NCBI GenBank assembly: GCA_947311815.1
Contig: CAMZMA010000282.1
Span: 1-10,019 of the forward strand
From: an uncultured Flavobacteriaceae bacterium
Lineage (GTDB): Bacteria > Bacteroidota > Bacteroidia > Flavobacteriales > Flavobacteriaceae
DNA: 10,019 nt
Direction of reading: 5' to 3'
Every line of letters starts with the position of its first letter. Positions within the stretch are counted from its first letter, which is position 1. Positions 6,478 to 10,019 of the stretch are shown here, piece after piece. Made by a program: the position numbers and the translations under genes. The notes under the pieces were generated by a model, which was given only the letters and a program-made list of their open reading frames with translations, had not been told where the DNA came from and did not search any database.

Positions 6478-6952
6478 CATTTACTTGTTATTGATACTCT
6501 TTTTTGGAATGACTTCGTGTGATTCTAAAAGCGTTTTTGATGCATATAAATCTATAGAAAATGCTTCGTGGAATCAAAAAAATGAGGTAACTTTTCAATT
6601 TATGGTTTCAGATACAATTACAAAACACCATCTGTTTATCAACTTAAGAAATAATAAAGAGTACACATATAGTAACTTGTATGTTATTACTGAAATGGAT
6701 TTCCCGAACGGCACCAAAATTATTGACACTTTACAATATGAAATGGCAGATGCAAACGGGCGTTTTTTAGGAAAAGGATTTACCGATATCAAAGAAAATA
6801 AATTGTTTTACAAAGAAAATATCGTGTTTCCTGTTGCGGGTAATTATACTTTTAAAGTACGTCAATCTATGAGAAAAAACGGAAACTCAGAAGGGATAGA
6901 ACATTTAAAAGGAATAACAGATATTGGGTTTAGAATAGAAAAAAGTGAGTAA
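6452..6952 (+). CDS. gldH: Gliding motility lipoprotein GldH
   Basis: This is a 166-residue lipoprotein. It starts with a lipoprotein signal peptide: Lys6-Lys7, a hydrophobic core IYLLLILFFG (10-19) and the lipobox MTSC with Cys23 as the lipidated residue. The mature part is a beta-rich single domain with segments typical of GldH, such as ENASWNQ and the GNYTFKVRQSMR region near the end. In Flavobacterium johnsoniae GldH is needed for gliding. It acts in the envelope with the Gld/Spr machinery coupled to type IX secretion, though its biochemical role is not known. I chose the ATG at 6452 because it places the signal peptide at the N-terminus; the frame stays open upstream to 6266, but only through the basic ricT tail region. 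It overlaps ricT by 26 bp and ends 4 bases before the PBP1A ATG, so the three are very likely co-transcribed. Confidence 0.88.
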   Translation: MELPIKKNNIYLLLILFFGMTSCDSKSVFDAYKSIENASWNQKNEVTFQFMVSDTITKHHLFINLRNNKEYTYSNLYVITEMDFPNGTKIIDTLQYEMADANGRFLGKGFTDIKENKLFYKENIVFPVAGNYTFKVRQSMRKNGNSEGIEHLKGITDIGFRIEKSE

Positions 6953-6956
6953 AAAA

Positions 6957-9236
6957 ATGACAAAAAAAACAACAGACTTTACAAAATATATCAAATGGTT
7001 TTGGATGATAATCTTAGGAGGGTTGGCAACAGTAATCCTTATTTTTTTACTAGCATCTTGGGGCGTTTTTGGTGCTTTACCCACCTTTGAAGACTTAGAG
7101 AAACCGCAAAATAATTTAGCTACCGAAATTATTTCATCAGATGGCAAAACTTTAGGAAAATATTATTTGAATGAAAACAGAACACCAATAACATTTAAAG
7201 ATTTACCTACCAATATTGTAAAAGCTTTGGTTGCTACAGAAGATGAACGTTTTTACAAACATGCAGGTATCGATTTTAGAGGAACTGCAAGAGCCGTAGC
7301 AAAAATGGGGGCTGGTGGAGGCGCAAGTACCATTACCCAACAATTGGCAAAAAATTTATTCACAAAAAAAGCTTCTGGTAATATCTTTTTACGTTTAATA
7401 CAAAAAGTAAAAGAATGGGTAATTGCTACAAGATTAGAAAAGCAATATACCAAACAAGAAATTATTGCGATGTATTTAAATACACAAGGGTTTTTATTTC
7501 ACGCAACTGGTATTAGATCCGCATCAAGAATTTATTTTGGCAAAGAACCCCGAGATTTAGATTTGCAAGAATCGGCAATTTTGGTTGCCATGTTAAAAAA
7601 TCCCAGACAGTACAATCCGTACAGAAAAATATCGCGTAAAAAATCATTACGAAGAAGAAATGTGGTGTTTAAACAGCTATTTAAAAACGGATTTATCACC
7701 GAACAAGAAAAAGATTCACTGCAAAAATTACCACTAAAAATCAATTTTACACCAGAAAGTCATAGCGACGGAATTGCTACATATTTTAGAGCCTATTTAC
7801 AGAAATATCTAAAAAAATGGGTAAAAAACAACCCAAAACCAGACGGTACAGCATATAATATTTATAGAGACGGATTAAAAGTGTATGTAACCATAGATTC
7901 TCGCATGCAAAAATATGCTGAAGAAGCTGTAAAAGAACACATGGCAAACTTGCAATCGTTCTTTTTTAAGGAACAAAAAAGAAATAGAACCGCTCCTTTT
8001 TACGACATAGATAAAAGTCAAATTTCAGGAATATACAACAGAGCAAAAAAGAATTCTGTTCGGTATAAAAAGATGAAAAAAGCAGGTAAATCCGAAAAAG
8101 AAATTGATGCTGCTTTTAAGAAAAAAAGAAAGATGAAAATCTTTTCTTGGAAAGGCGATAAAGACACACTAATGTCGCCGTATGATTCTATTAAATACTA
8201 CAAGTATTTTTTACATTCGGGCTTGTTATCTATCGAGCCACAAACAGGTCATATTAAAGCTTGGGTGGGCGGAATTAATAATAAATATTTTAAATACGAT
8301 CACGTAAACCAAGGAAAACGTCAAGTAGGTTCTACCTTTAAACCTTTTGTGTATGCTACGGCAATCAATCAGTTAAAATTATCGCCTTGTGATAGCTTTC
8401 CGAATGTTTTATACACCATTCCGAAAGGAAAATACGGAATCCCTGAAGAATGGACACCGCAAAATGCAGGTAAAAAATACGGAGGAATGCTCACCTTAAA
8501 AGATGCCTTAGCAAGATCAGTAAATGTAATAACAGCACGATTGATTGATATGGTAACGCCCGAAAATGTTGCCCGTTTAGCACGATCTGCAGGTATAGAA
8601 AATGAAGTGCCTGCAAACCCATCAATTGCATTGGGTGCCGTAGAATTAACCTTGTTCGAAATGGTAGGAGCTTACTCAACTTTTGCCAACAAAGGATTGC
8701 GTGTAAACCCAATGATGATTACAAGAATCGAAGATAAAAACGGTACGGTGTTAACAGAATTTACACCAACAACCAAAGAAGTAATGAGTGAAGAATCTGC
8801 CTACGTTGTTTTAAATTTATTAGAAGGCGTTACTAGATCTGGATCTGGTGCAAGATTACGTTCTGGTTGGACCAGTCGCCCAAAAATTACGACAGGTTTC
8901 CCTTATAAATTTACCAATGCCATAGCAGGTAAAACAGGTACAACTCAAAATCAAACAGACGGTTGGTTTATGGGAATTGTACCAAATTTAGTCACTGGAG
9001 TTTGGACAGGAGGCGAAGACAATGCCATTCATTTTGCAGGCATAGGAAACGGTCAAGGAGCAACCATGTCTTTACCGTCTTGGGCGTTGTATATGAAAAA
9101 ATGTTATGCCGATAAAACCCTACATATTAGTAAAGAAGAATTTGAAAGACCTTCTACTATTTCTATTTCTTTAAATTGTGATAAAGTAAAAGAAAACAAT
9201 GCAAATGATTTAGAGGATGATGATACTGACTTTTAA
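6957..9236 (+). CDS. Penicillin-binding protein 1A, bifunctional transglycosylase/transpeptidase
   Basis: This class A PBP polymerises lipid II into glycan strands and cross-links them on the outer face of the inner membrane. From the ATG at 6957 it has 759 residues. A short basic cytoplasmic end and one membrane helix (about 16-35) come first. The GT51 domain has ATEDERFYKHAG (93-104, catalytic Glu95), STITQQLAKN (124-133), EWVIATRLEKQYT and RIYFGKEPRDLDLQESA. The transpeptidase has STFK (459-462, acyl-Ser459), SVN (521-523) and KTGT (659-662). A lysine-rich insert (about 338-395) between the domains is usual in Bacteroidota PBP1A, and the protein ends in an acidic DLEDDDTDF tail. An in-frame GTG at 6945 would add four residues (MSKK) and overlap gldH by 8 bp. 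I prefer the ATG because GTG starts are rare in this phylum. All catalytic residues are present. Confidence 0.94.
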   Translation: MTKKTTDFTKYIKWFWMIILGGLATVILIFLLASWGVFGALPTFEDLEKPQNNLATEIISSDGKTLGKYYLNENRTPITFKDLPTNIVKALVATEDERFYKHAGIDFRGTARAVAKMGAGGGASTITQQLAKNLFTKKASGNIFLRLIQKVKEWVIATRLEKQYTKQEIIAMYLNTQGFLFHATGIRSASRIYFGKEPRDLDLQESAILVAMLKNPRQYNPYRKISRKKSLRRRNVVFKQLFKNGFITEQEKDSLQKLPLKINFTPESHSDGIATYFRAYLQKYLKKWVKNNPKPDGTAYNIYRDGLKVYVTIDSRMQKYAEEAVKEHMANLQSFFFKEQKRNRTAPFYDIDKSQISGIYNRAKKNSVRYKKMKKAGKSEKEIDAAFKKKRKMKIFSWKGDKDTLMSPYDSIKYYKYFLHSGLLSIEPQTGHIKAWVGGINNKYFKYDHVNQGKRQVGSTFKPFVYATAINQLKLSPCDSFPNVLYTIPKGKYGIPEEWTPQNAGKKYGGMLTLKDALARSVNVITARLIDMVTPENVARLARSAGIENEVPANPSIALGAVELTLFEMVGAYSTFANKGLRVNPMMITRIEDKNGTVLTEFTPTTKEVMSEESAYVVLNLLEGVTRSGSGARLRSGWTSRPKITTGFPYKFTNAIAGKTGTTQNQTDGWFMGIVPNLVTGVWTGGEDNAIHFAGIGNGQGATMSLPSWALYMKKCYADKTLHISKEEFERPSTISISLNCDKVKENNANDLEDDDTDF

Positions 9237-9247
9237 AACAACAAACC

Positions 9248-9949
9248 ATGATAAATAAAACAGTAAAAAACGTACAAGAAGCAATTGATGGTGTAAAAGA
9301 TGGAATGACATTAATGTTAGGCGGCTTCGGATTATGTGGCATCCCAGAAAATGCTATTTCAGCATTGGTAAACATACAGGTAAAAGACATTACATGCATT
9401 TCTAACAATGCAGGTGTAGATGATTTTGGCTTAGGATTACTATTGCAAAATCGTCAAATAAAAAAGATGATATCTTCTTATGTAGGCGAAAATGATGAAT
9501 TTGAACGTCAAATGTTATCGGGCGAGTTGGATGTAGAATTAACTCCACAAGGAACTTTGGCCGAAAAATGTAGAGCAGCACAAGCAGGTTTTCCTGCATT
9601 TTATACACCTGCAGGTTACGGAACAGAAGTTGCTGAAGGGAAAGAAACTAGAGAATTTGACGGAAAAATGTACGTCTTAGAACCCGCTTTTAAAGCCGAT
9701 TTTTCTTTTGTAAAAGCTTGGAAAGGAGATACAGCAGGAAACTTAATTTTTAAAGGAACTGCACGTAATTTTAATCCGAATATGTGTGGTGCAGCAACCA
9801 TTACCGTTGCCGAAGTTGAGGAATTAGTGCCTGCGGGCGAGTTAGACCCAAATCAAATACATATTCCAGGAATTTTTGTACAACGTATTTTTGAAGGAAA
9901 AAATTACGAAAAGAGAATTGAGCAACGTACAGTAACGGCTAAAGTTTAA
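9248..9949 (+). CDS. scoA: 3-oxoacid CoA-transferase subunit A (SCOT alpha)
   Basis: This is one subunit of a cytoplasmic heteromeric enzyme that moves CoA between succinyl-CoA and acetoacetate or a similar 3-oxoacid, feeding ketone bodies and amino-acid breakdown products into central metabolism. The protein has 233 residues, full length for subunit A. Residues 18-33 fit the family-I CoA-transferase signature, ending in GGFGLCGIP. Later conserved blocks include ISNNAG (51-56), TPQGTLAEKCRAAQAG and FYTPAGYGTEVAEGK. The catalytic glutamate is on subunit B, which is not in the window and is expected just downstream. The start is 11 bases after the PBP1A stop, close enough for read-through, although the two functions are not obviously related. 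A tandem repeat begins at its stop codon and would separate it from scoB. The closely related AtoD is an alternative name. Confidence 0.92.
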   Translation: MINKTVKNVQEAIDGVKDGMTLMLGGFGLCGIPENAISALVNIQVKDITCISNNAGVDDFGLGLLLQNRQIKKMISSYVGENDEFERQMLSGELDVELTPQGTLAEKCRAAQAGFPAFYTPAGYGTEVAEGKETREFDGKMYVLEPAFKADFSFVKAWKGDTAGNLIFKGTARNFNPNMCGAATITVAEVEELVPAGELDPNQIHIPGIFVQRIFEGKNYEKRIEQRTVTAKV

Positions 9950-10019
9950 TGTAGCAATGAATTAATGTAACAATGTAGCAATGAATTAATGTAACAATGT
10001 ATCAATAAATTAATGTAAC
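9948..10019 (+). repeat. Tandem 24-bp repeat, three copies, with an 8-bp inner period; continues past the window edge
   Basis: The unit is made of three related 8-mers: AATGTAGC, AATGAATT, AATGTAAC. Copies 1 and 2 (9948-9971 and 9972-9995) are identical. Copy 3 (9996-10019) has two changes, giving AATGTATC, AATAAATT, AATGTAAC. All nine 8-mers begin with AAT. The first copy shares its first two bases with the scoA stop codon. The window ends exactly at the end of copy 3, so the full length is unknown. No function can be assigned. Confidence 0.93.

Noticed and set aside
8491..8712. Minus-strand 73-codon frame inside PBP1A
   Set aside because: It is antisense to the transpeptidase domain around the SVN motif; leucine/histidine richness is a by-product of the opposite strand's codons.
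9948..10019. CRISPR array
   Set aside because: The 24-bp units are directly adjacent with no unique spacers, and no cas genes are nearby.

Overview
The window looks like chromosomal DNA of a marine or aquatic member of the Flavobacteriaceae (Bacteroidota). The base composition is AT-rich, the start codons lack Shine-Dalgarno sequences, one putative promoter has a Bacteroidota-type TAnnTTTG -7 box, and a gldH gliding-motility lipoprotein gene is present. The genus cannot be fixed from the sequence alone; Polaribacter- or Tenacibaculum-like is my impression only.

Layout. Positions 1-436 hold the 3' end of an M1-type aminopeptidase gene on the + strand. A symmetrical hairpin at 463-502 can terminate it and also the converging minus-strand operon. 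That operon reads from about 3250 down to 518: asd (aspartate-semialdehyde dehydrogenase), a PaaE-like ferredoxin-NADP reductase with a 2Fe-2S domain, and a LysE-family exporter. The exporter gene carries an apparent one-base deletion that cuts off its last membrane helix. A divergent intergenic region (3251-3477) separates asd from a + strand block made of a U32-family RNA hydroxylation protein and a small 4Fe-4S ferredoxin, with a 56-bp degenerate 7-bp repeat between the two. After a 152-bp regulatory-looking gap comes a tight + strand cluster: a RicT/PSP1-domain Fe-S protein, gldH (overlapping ricT by 26 bp), penicillin-binding protein 1A, and scoA (subunit A of 3-oxoacid CoA-transferase). 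A tandem 24-bp repeat begins at the scoA stop codon and runs off the window end.

How the genes work together. asd makes the branch-point intermediate for lysine, threonine, methionine and diaminopimelate, so an amino-acid exporter in the same operon is a plausible partner. PBP1A polymerises and cross-links the peptidoglycan that uses diaminopimelate. GldH belongs to the gliding machinery in the envelope. The window is otherwise mainly core housekeeping genes; I see no defence system, CRISPR array, prophage, insertion sequence, tRNA or rRNA. The most unusual signals are the two phase-locked short-period intergenic repeats and the exporter frameshift.
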